The translations under genes were made by a program, and so were the position numbers. This document shows, piece by piece, positions 1-8,072 of a stretch of DNA of 64,000 nucleotides. The notes beneath the pieces were generated by a model. It did not search any database, was not told the origin of the DNA, and saw only the letters and a list, made by a program, of their open reading frames with translations. Every line of letters begins with the position of its first letter. Positions within the stretch are counted from its first letter, which is position 1. The DNA is from Parasulfitobacter algicola (GTDB lineage: Bacteria; Pseudomonadota; Alphaproteobacteria; Rhodobacterales; Rhodobacteraceae), in contig NZ_JABUFE010000011.1 of the NCBI RefSeq assembly GCF_013315265.1, forward strand, positions 1 to 64,000, read 5' to 3'.

Positions 1-1132
1 CATCATCGCCAATGCCCCCAACCAATAAGGGAATTGAATCAGCCGTTAGGTCATCAATCAAGCAGGAGTTTTTCAACGAAATAAGCCCTTTTACAAGTCA
101 AATCCAGCGATATCTTGTCCCAGCCTTCCGAATCCGTTCATCTAATGCCATTGAATGCGCGTCGCAGTATCTCTGCAAAGCGCTGACATGATTTTCCATG
201 AAGTTGTGGAAGTTGTCACTCGACACATCTGAGATTGCCGCACGGGTGACAAACAGACCCAACAGCTGCGCGTCGATTTCGCGCATTTTTTTGGCGCGGT
301 TGGCATCCCACACATCGTTAGGCAGACCCCGCAACAGTTCGCCCGTAGGTCATTTCACGTGCTTAAACTGCCGCCATAGCTCATGTAGGGGCCAGCGTGA
401 CCGGTTTATCGCGACCCGTAAGACGATACTTAGGGTGTTCAGAACGCGCTATCGCACGGTATGGGTTGAGCCAGAACCGTTAAAAATTTAGGTCAGATGA
501 GGCTAGGATTGGCCGTGGTCCTTAGCTCTCGATAGGCGACCGGTTAGAGGTCGACAGATAATCTTCAATCAATGCCCCCAACGCCGCTCCTTTTTTTGTG
601 TCTGTTCGACTTGGAGGCTGCGAGAGGGCTTTAGCTAGAGCTTTGCCAATATTAATATAACATATTGTTGTTAAATAATAAAAAATCACTAAGCGCCATT
701 TGATCCGGTCCAATTTGATCCGACTGTGTCTTTTCTTATTGTTATTTCACGAAGGTGAATGAAGTTTTTCGCGATGCGTTCGTTAAGGTGCAGATGTATC
801 CCTACGGCGCGCACAGCGTTCGCAAGACGCTGGGGCATGAATTAAGCGACCGCAATTTGCCGTTGGCTACGTAAAAGGCTTGGTCGCAAAATATGGGGCA
901 CGAAAATTTCACAACAACCGCGTCAAGTTACTTGCCTGTTTCACATCAGCAGCAGGGCGAATTGATCAAAGGTCTAAGCTCGGACGGGTAGTGATAACCG
1001 GCATGCATGCGATGAAGATGGCCGCTCTCAGGGCTGCCTTATGACACTGAACCGAAGCGTTGCAGCTCACCGTTTGTAGCCCAAAATTCTAGTTGGTGTA
1101 GTCTTGTGAACATCCGCTTTTTAGTTTCGACC
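1..1132. other. Gene-poor left edge with decayed mobile-element remains
   Basis: I see no intact gene in these 1.1 kb. A minus-strand frame at 98-349 would encode about 83 residues (TTG start at 334 gives 78); its composition is protein-like but it matches nothing I recognise, so it may be a gene fragment. The stretch 500-720 is A+T-rich without a convincing frame. A recognisable tyrosine-recombinase tail lies at 755-991 and is listed separately. Together this looks like the eroded edge of an integrated element. Confidence 0.5.
755..991 (+). pseudogene. Tyrosine recombinase (phage-type integrase), C-terminal remnant
   Basis: This frame encodes the catalytic tail of a tyrosine recombinase. 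The Arg-containing box AHSVRKTL is followed by QNMGHEN and then SSYLPVS with the presumptive nucleophile Tyr (codon 929-931), then QQQGELIKGL. An in-frame TAA at 872-874 splits the frame between the two boxes. The N-terminal arm-binding and core domains are absent upstream. So only about 78 of the usual 350-400 residues remain, and the protein cannot be active. The family call rests on the spacing and identity of the R, H and Y motifs. It marks a past integration event next to the haem locus. Confidence 0.75.
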
Positions 1133-1948
1133 TTATCTACCTGTAATTGTGATTGAAAACGATTTCTGTGCACCATTTGGTGGTATTGGAAAAGGCGCAG
1201 CTTTTCGAATAACATCAATAGCAGCTCTGTCTAATTCACCAAAGCCAGAACTTCGGGTCAATGACACCCTGGCCAGTCCACCATTAGATGAGATAGAAAA
1301 AGAAATAACCGCCGACCCTGATGATCTGACGCGTGGTTTTGGAACACGGGAAATTTGGCTCATGACCCGGCCTGGATAATTGCTGATTTCTGCATTCCCA
1401 CTGCGCCTGCTGGTTCCAGCGGCAGTACCTTGCACCTTTGCCCGAGATTGCCTGGCCCCTGTGCTTGAGCCTTGCGTATTATTCTGCTTGGCGTTGCCCG
1501 GTGCGGGTGGCGTTGGCTGAACCGTCGTTTGCGTATTTCTTGTCGCAATGTTTTCTGGGCGGTTTTTCGGGCGCATTGATGCCACGGGGCTGGTATTCGG
1601 CAACGTATCAGCGGGCAGAATTTCAGTGGTATTGAGTAATGGTGTTTCTGAAGGGGTCGGCTTTAGGACCTCAATCGTATTTGTCTTGATATCGGGCAAA
1701 GACGTTGGGGGTATAATTTCAGCCACTTCGTCAGGTTGAACCCTTTCAGTTATTTGATTAGCAACATGTGACGTTAGCGTTCCCGCAGCCATATCTGCAA
1801 AACTTGTGCCTATTCTTGCCTCAAGCGCCCCTTGGGTGCTTTCAACTTGAACCATAGTTTCGGGGGCCATTCCGATACCAAAGCCAAGATGCAAAACAAA
1901 GGCACTGGCCAAAGCTGCAATCTGCATCTTGCGCGAACTGGCGATCAT
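1133..1948 (-). CDS. tonB: TonB-family energy transducer
   Basis: This 271-residue protein should link the proton-motive force, through ExbB/ExbD, to TonB-dependent outer-membrane receptors. It has one N-terminal membrane anchor (about residues 8-27). A long Pro/Thr/Asn-rich periplasmic spacer follows, and a C-terminal TonB domain from about residue 190 contains YPGRVMSQI, a serine-rich stretch and the LDRAAIDVIRKAAPFP box. Its start overlaps the end of exbD by 4 bases, so it is the last gene of the minus-strand haem operon. The spacer is weakly basic rather than the classic EP/KP repeat. Dedication to the haem receptor at 9331 is inferred from position. Confidence 0.88.
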   Translation of the reverse strand: MIASSRKMQIAALASAFVLHLGFGIGMAPETMVQVESTQGALEARIGTSFADMAAGTLTSHVANQITERVQPDEVAEIIPPTSLPDIKTNTIEVLKPTPSETPLLNTTEILPADTLPNTSPVASMRPKNRPENIATRNTQTTVQPTPPAPGNAKQNNTQGSSTGARQSRAKVQGTAAGTSRRSGNAEISNYPGRVMSQISRVPKPRVRSSGSAVISFSISSNGGLARVSLTRSSGFGELDRAAIDVIRKAAPFPIPPNGAQKSFSITITGR

Positions 1949-2334
1949 TTTAGTCCCCGCTCGGTCACGATCATGATCTGACCTGCACCACCTGCCCGCA
2001 AATCACGCGCGATTTGAACTAATGTTTGGGCTGGCAACTCACGATCGGGAACAAGCCGTACGACTTTCTGTTCTTCAGCGGTCAATTCAGACAAAAACAA
2101 CCCTGCGCTAGTCTGATCCGCACCGCGATATTGCATCCGCCCATTTGGATAAATGATCAAAGCATCCAAGGGCGCGCGCCCTTGGATATCACTGGTTTGA
2201 ACAAGATTAAGTGATTTTTCCACAGACTGAGACAAGCTTCCGGCAACCATAAAAAAGATCAACATTAGAAAAACAATATTGATCAAGGCGATCGTAGGTT
2301 CGCGATGTGGTTTCTGCCGCTTTTGTCTGCGCAT
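1945..2334 (-). CDS. exbD: ExbD-type biopolymer transporter (second copy)
   Basis: This 129-residue protein has the ExbD/TolR layout: a short basic cytoplasmic N-terminus (RRQKRQKP), a single membrane helix (about residues 17-33, ALINIVFLMLIFFMV) and a periplasmic domain. In ExbD the helix normally carries a proton-relaying Asp; here the equivalent position reads IALINIVF with Asn instead of the usual L(I/V)D. That makes this copy atypical. It starts 3 bases after the other exbD stop and overlaps tonB by 4. It may form a heteromeric complex with the first ExbD, which keeps its Asp. Confidence 0.85.
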   Translation of the reverse strand: MRRQKRQKPHREPTIALINIVFLMLIFFMVAGSLSQSVEKSLNLVQTSDIQGRAPLDALIIYPNGRMQYRGADQTSAGLFLSELTAEEQKVVRLVPDRELPAQTLVQIARDLRAGGAGQIMIVTERGLK

Positions 2335-2337
2335 CCG

Positions 2338-2715
2338 TCAGGACCCCAAGACTGTCACGGATAGATCTGGAAGACTGCCTAACACCACCAAAAGGTCGGT
2401 CAGACGTTGAGCGTTGATGTCATTTTGCAAACTGACCAAAACTTCAGTGCCAGGTTTTGCCTGCGCGCGCAGTAATGCAGCCACGTTATCCAATGTCGTT
2501 ATGTCCCCATTCAAGCGCACAGTATCGCTGGCTAGCTGAAGAAAAGCACGAGATACATCTGTGGGTGTCGCGGCGTTGCCTTGTGCCGCGACCAATTCGA
2601 CTTCGGCAAACTTTGAAAAAGTCGAACTGAGCATAAAGAAAAGCAATAGCAGGAAAATCACATCAATCAGGGATGTCATAGACAATCTGCGGCGGCGTTT
2701 GCGCAGCCTAGCCAT
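2338..2715 (-). CDS. exbD: ExbD-type biopolymer transporter (first copy)
   Basis: The chosen ATG at 2715 gives 125 residues, begins MARLRKRRRR, and overlaps the end of exbB by 8 bases; an ATG 30 bases upstream is possible but less likely. The single membrane helix contains SLIDVIFLLLLFFML, which keeps the conserved Asp needed for proton coupling. The rest is the periplasmic ExbD domain. With exbB and tonB it makes the inner-membrane motor for the haem receptor. Two consecutive exbD genes occur in several Rhodobacterales haem loci. They differ strongly, so this is not a recent duplication. Confidence 0.88.
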   Translation of the reverse strand: MARLRKRRRRLSMTSLIDVIFLLLLFFMLSSTFSKFAEVELVAAQGNAATPTDVSRAFLQLASDTVRLNGDITTLDNVAALLRAQAKPGTEVLVSLQNDINAQRLTDLLVVLGSLPDLSVTVLGS

Positions 2716-3364
2716 GGGCAGGCACCATAGTCGCAGTATCGACATTTACATCGCCACCCGGCGACAGAATGGTCATGATTGCCTTATCTGCGAATACGCG
2801 TTCAGCTTCCATTCTGCCTTCGAACCAGCTAAGCACAAGTGCAGTTGGCATTGCCACCACTAACCCGACTGCTGTGGTTAAAAGTGCGACCCAGATACCG
2901 CCAGCCAGAATTGATGGATCGACCTGTGAGCCAGCGATCTGCAAGGCCTGAAATGCCTCTATCATGCCCAGAACAGTGCCAAACAATCCCAAAAGCGGGG
3001 CCAATTGTGCGACGCTGTCCAAAAACCGCAAACCTTGTTCTAGCCTGCCAAACCGCAACTCGGCTTCGGCTTGAAGACGTGCAGCCGTGTGGTCAGACAG
3101 GGCCATATCAATGATTGGTGCCAAGTAACTTTTCGAGTTGCTCAGTGACGTTCGCGCGGCACTATGATCATTACAATCCCATGCGCGGATCGCCTGTGAC
3201 AAAGCCGTGTGACGCCCCACGCCTGCTGCAGAAAACTGCCAAAGTTTATAGAGCATAACTGACAAGGTCAGAACGGATACCATCATCAAAAGGATGACAA
3301 CAGGGCCGCCAATATCAGCGATCTGACGTATTGGGCCAAACCAATCCAAGAAGCCGTTCATCAA
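2708..3364 (-). CDS. exbB: ExbB/TolQ/MotA-family proton channel
   Basis: This 218-residue inner-membrane protein has the ExbB layout. An N-terminal helix is at about 20-42, and a long cytoplasmic region contains a helical stretch near AELRFGRLEQGLRFLDS. Two further helices form the TolQ/ExbB core, with LAPLLGLFGTVLGMIEAF and LAGGIWVALLTTAVGLVVAMP. These glycine-rich segments are the family signature. It forms the stator that powers TonB. Its start overlaps the upstream small periplasmic gene by 4 bases, so the two are probably translationally coupled. Confidence 0.92.
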   Translation of the reverse strand: MMNGFLDWFGPIRQIADIGGPVVILLMMVSVLTLSVMLYKLWQFSAAGVGRHTALSQAIRAWDCNDHSAARTSLSNSKSYLAPIIDMALSDHTAARLQAEAELRFGRLEQGLRFLDSVAQLAPLLGLFGTVLGMIEAFQALQIAGSQVDPSILAGGIWVALLTTAVGLVVAMPTALVLSWFEGRMEAERVFADKAIMTILSPGGDVNVDTATMVPAHG

Positions 3365-3783
3365 CCCAAAACCTCAATATCTATGCGCGATGATGGCAGA
3401 AACCCATTATCACACAGGGTTTCATCCAATCCGTCACCAACGCATGTACTGGCCCCATTGAACAGAACGCGCCCCAGATTTTCACAAGTCATTTGCGGTA
3501 CTGCGAATTGGCGAACGCGCGGTCTTTGCGATGGCAAACTTCCGAAGTCGAACAGAGTAAGTCGGTTGACTTGCCCATTTTTATCGAACAGCACGGCTTC
3601 ATATACAACTTTCATGACAGTTATCGCGCTGCTGTTCGTCACCATAAAGATTAATTGACAGCTGCCTTCGTGTGTTTTCGCTGCATTCAATTCAACCGTT
3701 ATTTGATCAGTTTTTTGATTTGTTTCTGCGGCCAACTGCGGGGCCGGTAAACAAAAGGCAATGATGATTAAAGCATACTTCAT
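3361..3783 (-). CDS. Small periplasmic protein of the haem operon, unknown function
   Basis: I do not recognise this 140-residue protein by name. It has a signal peptide of about 19 residues ending in QLAAE, then a mature domain predicted to be mostly beta, with four Cys (SCQLIF, MTCENL, STCVGD, TLCDNG) that could form two disulfides. It starts after the VOC gene and overlaps exbB by 4 bases, so it is made together with the TonB motor and the haem transporter. It could be a periplasmic accessory of the Ton system or a haem chaperone. Neither role is shown by sequence. Confidence 0.7.
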   Translation of the reverse strand: MKYALIIIAFCLPAPQLAAETNQKTDQITVELNAAKTHEGSCQLIFMVTNSSAITVMKVVYEAVLFDKNGQVNRLTLFDFGSLPSQRPRVRQFAVPQMTCENLGRVLFNGASTCVGDGLDETLCDNGFLPSSRIDIEVLG

Positions 3784-3791
3784 ACGGAGTC

Positions 3792-4172
3792 CTAAGTATT
3801 TTTGAATGTGTGAGTATCTGATTGAAGAAAGCGAATGCGGTTGCCAAAAGGATCAGTCACAGTGATCTGCACTCCCCATGGCAGTTCTTCCAGATCAGGA
3901 TTCATATTCGGGTGGTTGCGGCTGCGTAAATCGTTCAAAATGGCTTGTACATCTGATACATTTACCATGATCGTAGAGCCTGGCGTGCAATCGCCATGAT
4001 GTTCACTAAGATGCAGATTTAAAGGCCCACGCGACAAAAACGCATAAACTGGCGCGCCATCATAAAAGCGATGATCACCGTCCCACCTAAAACCTAGGTA
4101 ATCGATATAAAAAGCCCGTGCTTTGGCTTCATCAAAGCTGCGAAATACGGGGGTGGCTGGACTAATCTGCAT
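3792..4172 (-). CDS. VOC-family (glyoxalase/bleomycin-resistance fold) protein
   Basis: At 126 residues this is one glyoxalase-type unit. It starts TPVFRSFDEAKARAFYIDYLGF, a typical first beta-alpha element, has HLSEHHGD in the middle (the usual metal or ligand strand), and ends TVTDPFGNRIRF, the hallmark closing strand. The family includes small-molecule binding proteins and metal-dependent lyases or dioxygenases. It is encoded 3 bases after the IsdG-like gene inside the haem operon. It may therefore bind or process a haem breakdown product; this is inference. It could also be an unrelated stress protein. Confidence 0.75.
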   Translation of the reverse strand: MQISPATPVFRSFDEAKARAFYIDYLGFRWDGDHRFYDGAPVYAFLSRGPLNLHLSEHHGDCTPGSTIMVNVSDVQAILNDLRSRNHPNMNPDLEELPWGVQITVTDPFGNRIRFLQSDTHTFKNT

Positions 4173-4175
4173 AAG

Positions 4176-4493
4176 TCACACGATATGTTGTATGGTGGAA
4201 AAGCCTTCGAATTTCGGTGTGCCTTCGTGCAGTTTTGCTGTGCTGCCTGCATCCTTATGTGCCGCGCGAAAGGCATCGCTGCGGGTCCAGTTGTGAAACG
4301 CGTCTTCGGATGACCAGACTGTATGTGAGGCGTAAAGAAGTTTACCGTCTTCCTCGGGGCCTTTGAGCATGTGAAATTCCACAAACCCTTTCATATCTTT
4401 TAAATGACTGTCGCGGCCCAGCCAGAGGGCTTCAAATGCATCGGCATTTTCGGTCGTAACGGTAAAGCGGTTCATAGCAATATACATTTTCAT
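4176..4493 (-). CDS. IsdG/HmoA-like haem-degrading monooxygenase (ABM fold)
   Basis: This 105-residue protein has the antibiotic-biosynthesis-monooxygenase fold used by IsdG, HmoA and MhuD. The three residues that define haem degradation in IsdG (Asn7, Trp67, His77) have counterparts at Asn8 (MNRF), Trp69 (HNWTRSD) and His79 (FRAAHK). It would open the porphyrin ring and release iron in the cytoplasm. It lies between the VOC and ChaN genes in the haem operon, which supports the role. The operon also encodes HmuS, so two unrelated haem-handling proteins are co-expressed. Confidence 0.78.
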   Translation of the reverse strand: MKMYIAMNRFTVTTENADAFEALWLGRDSHLKDMKGFVEFHMLKGPEEDGKLLYASHTVWSSEDAFHNWTRSDAFRAAHKDAGSTAKLHEGTPKFEGFSTIQHIV

Positions 4494-4501
4494 CTTCCGA
4501 G

Positions 4502-5308
4502 TCAGTTGTTGAAAGCATCACATGGATCAGCACGTATCGCAGGATCTGTCATGATGGTTATATCGAATGGCGGAATGCTATCGGGCTGCGGCCGTTCGAT
4601 AAATCCGATGGACAGGGTTTTGATATTAGGTTCCGATAGTATGATCATGGCTGGTACACCCCAATCTGTGCGCGCATGTCCATTGCCAGCAATCAGCACG
4701 ATCGGAGCGCCATATTCATCCAAAGTCGCAAGCATGACAGCAGCAAAACTGGCATCACGATACCGTTGTGCTTCGACCATTCCGGCCATCATATCCATAG
4801 GCATCGCATTACAATGGGCGCGAAATTGCATATCTTTACGAAGCGCCATTTGTTCGTCAGGCAAAGATTGATCAAGATCAAATCTTGTACCTTCTGGTCC
4901 GAAAACGCCAAACGCTGTTTCAGAAAATGCACGCCGCACCTTATCACGAGGCTGTGCCGCCCCAACGACAGGGGTCTCCCCAAGAGCCTCAAAAACAGGT
5001 TGGTAAAGCGCGAAATCTGGCCAACCCGCCTCTGCCCAACCAATTCGATGCCCAAGCACGGCAAGATTATCACGCGGATCTGCATTGATCTGTGCGGCCT
5101 GAGCAGACGAAAGCATCTCAAACACAACTGCCTTTGGATTGATCCGTTCAATCAGTTCTGCTTGCCCTTTATGATGAAAACCATTGTCATGGATTTCGCC
5201 CAGAATGATGATATCAGCCTGCATCAATGCGTCATCACGCACGCGGTCGGCAGTATCTGCCATCCCAGTCAACGGCATACATAGAATTATCAGAAACAGA
5301 CGTATCAT
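4502..5308 (-). CDS. ChaN-family haem-binding protein
   Basis: This 268-residue protein has an N-terminal signal peptide (cleavage near GMADT) and the ChaN/Tiki fold. The family motifs are ILGEIHDNGFHH near residue 35, VVFEMLSS near 60 and IAGNGHARTDWGVP near 210. Campylobacter ChaN is a haem-binding lipoprotein of iron uptake. I see no clear lipobox Cys here, so this one may be soluble in the periplasm. It overlaps hmuV by 4 bases and is co-transcribed with it. It probably carries haem between receptor and HmuT or acts as a haem store. Confidence 0.82.
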   Translation of the reverse strand: MIRLFLIILCMPLTGMADTADRVRDDALMQADIIILGEIHDNGFHHKGQAELIERINPKAVVFEMLSSAQAAQINADPRDNLAVLGHRIGWAEAGWPDFALYQPVFEALGETPVVGAAQPRDKVRRAFSETAFGVFGPEGTRFDLDQSLPDEQMALRKDMQFRAHCNAMPMDMMAGMVEAQRYRDASFAAVMLATLDEYGAPIVLIAGNGHARTDWGVPAMIILSEPNIKTLSIGFIERPQPDSIPPFDITIMTDPAIRADPCDAFNN

Positions 5309-6108
5309 AAGCTATCTTGTGACACAGTGGCCAATCCTGCGCTGTGAGGAAGAAGATACGTGAAACCTGAAGGTGGTGGGGTATTCACTTTGACTGAGCA
5401 TTCATAAGCTTTGGATAAGATCGCGTCAGTCATTACCTGCATTGGGCTGTCATGGGCCAGAACTGATCCATGCGCCAGTACTGCAACGCTATCGGCATAG
5501 AGGGCGGTCAGGTTCAGATCATGCATTACAGTGATTACACCACCACCTGCGTGGGCAAAGTTGCGTGCAATATCCATGATCTGCAATTGGTGTCCGATAT
5601 CAAGACTGGCCACTGGTTCATCCAAGAGCAACCAACGCGGCGTACCATCCAAAACCGGATCCCAGACCTGCGCCAACACGCGGGCCAGTTGAACACGCTG
5701 TTGTTCACCGCCTGATAGTTCTTGAAAAAAGCGGTTGGCATAGTGGGGCAAACCGACAAGGTTCAGGGCCTGCATTGCGACGCTGTCAGTTTCGCCAGAG
5801 GTGCCGCTTTGCAGACCAATTCGGACCACTTCAATCACCGTAAAGGGGAACGCCAATGTGCTGGCTTGTGGCAATACCGCGCGTTCGGCCGCTAATTCCC
5901 ATGACTTTAATTGACGGGTGTCACAGCCGTTTAACAAGACCTGACCGCTATAATCCACATCACCGCTCAAAGCCCGTAGAAGTGTCGTTTTGCCTGAACC
6001 ATTTGGTCCAACAATCGCTGTTACTGTACCCGGCTGTGCGTTAAAATTAACATTTGACAGGATTGTGCGGTGTCCCAGTTGAACTGTGATATCATTTGCG
6101 ATCAACAT
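5305..6108 (-). CDS. hmuV: Haemin ABC importer, ATP-binding subunit
   Basis: This is the ATPase that drives haem import through HmuU. The ATG at 6108 (267 residues, MLIANDITVQLG) sits one base after the hmuU stop and fits the family start better than an ATG 57 bases upstream inside hmuU. Visible motifs are Walker A GPNGSGKTTLLR, the signature LSGGEQQRVQLARVLAQ, Walker B WLLLDEPVASLD and the switch His in VMHDLN. The extended ARVLAQVWDP segment after the signature is typical of HmuV. Confidence 0.94.
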   Translation of the reverse strand: MLIANDITVQLGHRTILSNVNFNAQPGTVTAIVGPNGSGKTTLLRALSGDVDYSGQVLLNGCDTRQLKSWELAAERAVLPQASTLAFPFTVIEVVRIGLQSGTSGETDSVAMQALNLVGLPHYANRFFQELSGGEQQRVQLARVLAQVWDPVLDGTPRWLLLDEPVASLDIGHQLQIMDIARNFAHAGGGVITVMHDLNLTALYADSVAVLAHGSVLAHDSPMQVMTDAILSKAYECSVKVNTPPPSGFTYLLPHSAGLATVSQDSL

Positions 6109-6109
6109 T

Positions 6110-7174
6110 TTACAGATCCACCATGCCACGGCGGCGAAGCAATATCCAAAGAAACACCGGCGCACCTAAGACAGCGGTGACAATCCCAATGGGCAGTTCT
6201 GCGGGAGCGATGATCACACGACTGATCACATCGGCCAGCAGCAATAGGCTTGCCCCTAAAAGTGCTGCATTGATCAACAGTGTGCGATGGTCCGGCCCAG
6301 TCCAAAGGCGTAAAAGATGTGGTACGACAATGCCTATGAACCCGATGCCACCAGACACAGCCACGGCTGCGCCTGTTGCTGCCGCGACAACCAGAATAGA
6401 AAGGTTTTTCATGCGTTGAACGGGTATGCCGATATGATGCGCCGTCACTTCGCCCAGTGCCAAGCCATTCAGGCCCCGCCCCAGGGTAAAGGCCCCCAGA
6501 ATGGATAGCAGAATGATAGGGGCCGCAACGGCAACCTTACCCCACGTGGCCCCGGCCAGCGATCCTAGTCCCCAAAAGGTCAGATCGCGTAATTGCCGAT
6601 CATCCGCAATATAGACAAGAATGCCAGACAGCGCGCCCGCAAGTGCCCCAAGCGCGATACCCGCTAATAGCATAGTTGCAACCGATGTGCGTCCGCCGCG
6701 TGTGGCAACGCGGTACAATACGATTGTCGACAACCAGCCACCGAAGAATGCCGCAACAGGGATCAGCGCATTACCAGCCAGCGCCACTATCCCAATCGGC
6801 AGGGTTGACCCAAGAACAATTGCACTGATGGCCCCCAGACCGGCCCCTGCGCTGACACCGACCAATCCGGGATCAGCCAGCGGGTTACGAAAAAGCCCCT
6901 GCATAACAGCGCCTGCAACAGCCAAAGCAGCCCCAACACTGATGCCAAGAAGCAGACGCGGTGCGCGGATATCCCACAGCACAACTTTTTCCATCTGCGA
7001 CAGGGATTGCCCCGAAAGGATCTTGGCAAATGCACCCCAAAGCGATGTCCCTGATGCGCCAACAGCCAAACTGGTTACGCTGACACTAACCAGCAGTAAC
7101 ACCAACCACAGGTGAGCTGCGCGGGCAGTCTGAAAGCGATCCTTGGTCAGTGGAACATCACTGAGCGATACCAT
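6110..7174 (-). CDS. hmuU: Haemin ABC importer, permease (FecCD family)
   Basis: This 354-residue multi-span inner-membrane protein belongs to the FecCD/BtuC permease family. Supporting segments are LRAPRLLLGISVGAALAVAGAVMQGLFRNPLADPGLVGVSAGAG in its usual place (quoted here only to locate residues 75-120), GGIGFIGIVVPHLLRLW near 280 and GIVTAVLGAPVFLWIL near the end. It forms the haem channel with HmuV and receives haem from HmuT. It lies 4 bases after hmuT and 1 base before hmuV. The length is normal for the family and no key segment is missing. Confidence 0.93.
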   Translation of the reverse strand: MVSLSDVPLTKDRFQTARAAHLWLVLLLVSVSVTSLAVGASGTSLWGAFAKILSGQSLSQMEKVVLWDIRAPRLLLGISVGAALAVAGAVMQGLFRNPLADPGLVGVSAGAGLGAISAIVLGSTLPIGIVALAGNALIPVAAFFGGWLSTIVLYRVATRGGRTSVATMLLAGIALGALAGALSGILVYIADDRQLRDLTFWGLGSLAGATWGKVAVAAPIILLSILGAFTLGRGLNGLALGEVTAHHIGIPVQRMKNLSILVVAAATGAAVAVSGGIGFIGIVVPHLLRLWTGPDHRTLLINAALLGASLLLLADVISRVIIAPAELPIGIVTAVLGAPVFLWILLRRRGMVDL

Positions 7175-7178
7175 ATTA

Positions 7179-8072
7179 TCAGCCTCCGTAGATGGCTAAA
7201 TTTAAGTCTAAAATGGCTTCGGATGTGCGGGGACCAAATCCTAATAGATAAAGCCCATTCATCCTTATGATGGCGCGGTTTTCTGCAGCAGGGGTCGGGA
7301 TAATGGCAGGCATCGCGAACAGCTCGCTATCCGGTACGTTGTGATCACCAGTACGGTCCATCATCAAGATGACATCAGGTGCAGCAGCGCTAATCGCTTC
7401 ATCCGTCATCGGTTTATAGCCCTCAAACGCAGTCACCGCATTCACTGCACCCGCCATGCGGATAATCCCATCTGCGGCTGTACCTGTGCCCGACGCCAGA
7501 ATACGCCCGCCTTGAGTGCTTAGAATGAAAAGCACCTTTTTGGGCATACCATCGTAATCGTTGGCACGCGCTTCGGCCTGCGCAAAATCAGTGGCAACCT
7601 GATCTGCCAGCGCCTGTGCTTTATCTTCTACGTCTAACGCCGCGCCCACAGCATGAATTTTCGCGACGATACCCTCAAGGTTATAGGCATCGGGAATTTC
7701 GATAAATGGGATGGAAGCGGCCTGAAGCAACTCGATCGTTTCAGGCGGGCCGGCACCTTCTTCGGCAATGATCATTGCAGGCCCGACTGACAAGACGCCT
7801 TCGGCAGAAAGCGCACGCATATACCCAACATCTGGCAATCGCGTAGCATCGGGTGGAAAAACAGACGTGGTGTCGCGCGCAACAAGACGATGTTGTTGAT
7901 CCAAAGCGTAAATAATCTCGGTCACTGATCCGCCGATGGACAGTACATCGGCATTGGAATCCACTTGTTGTGCGGCACTTGACGACACCCAAAGCGCTGT
8001 TCCTGCACCCCAAAAAACAATCAGAAACGTTATTATCATAAGAATGGAAGACCGCTTATCAGAACACATCAT
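7179..8072 (-). CDS. hmuT: Haemin ABC importer, periplasmic binding protein
   Basis: This 297-residue protein has an N-terminal membrane or signal segment (residues 9-33) and the class III periplasmic binding fold. It opens with VLSIGGSVTEIIYAL, typical of HmuT. The Tyr in VGYMRALSAEGVLSV corresponds to the haem-ligating Tyr of HmuT/ShuT/PhuT. It picks up haem from the receptor and passes it to HmuUV. Its start overlaps the hmuS stop by 4 bases. Confidence 0.93.
   Translation of the reverse strand: MMCSDKRSSILMIITFLIVFWGAGTALWVSSSAAQQVDSNADVLSIGGSVTEIIYALDQQHRLVARDTTSVFPPDATRLPDVGYMRALSAEGVLSVGPAMIIAEEGAGPPETIELLQAASIPFIEIPDAYNLEGIVAKIHAVGAALDVEDKAQALADQVATDFAQAEARANDYDGMPKKVLFILSTQGGRILASGTGTAADGIIRMAGAVNAVTAFEGYKPMTDEAISAAAPDVILMMDRTGDHNVPDSELFAMPAIIPTPAAENRAIIRMNGLYLLGFGPRTSEAILDLNLAIYGG

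Noticed and set aside
198-491. A 97-codon + strand frame near the left end
   Set aside because: It runs opposite another equally weak frame and shows no protein-like conservation signals.
522-713. A 63-codon minus-strand frame near the left end
   Set aside because: No family likeness, A+T-rich low-information DNA and no ribosome site; I treat it as chance.
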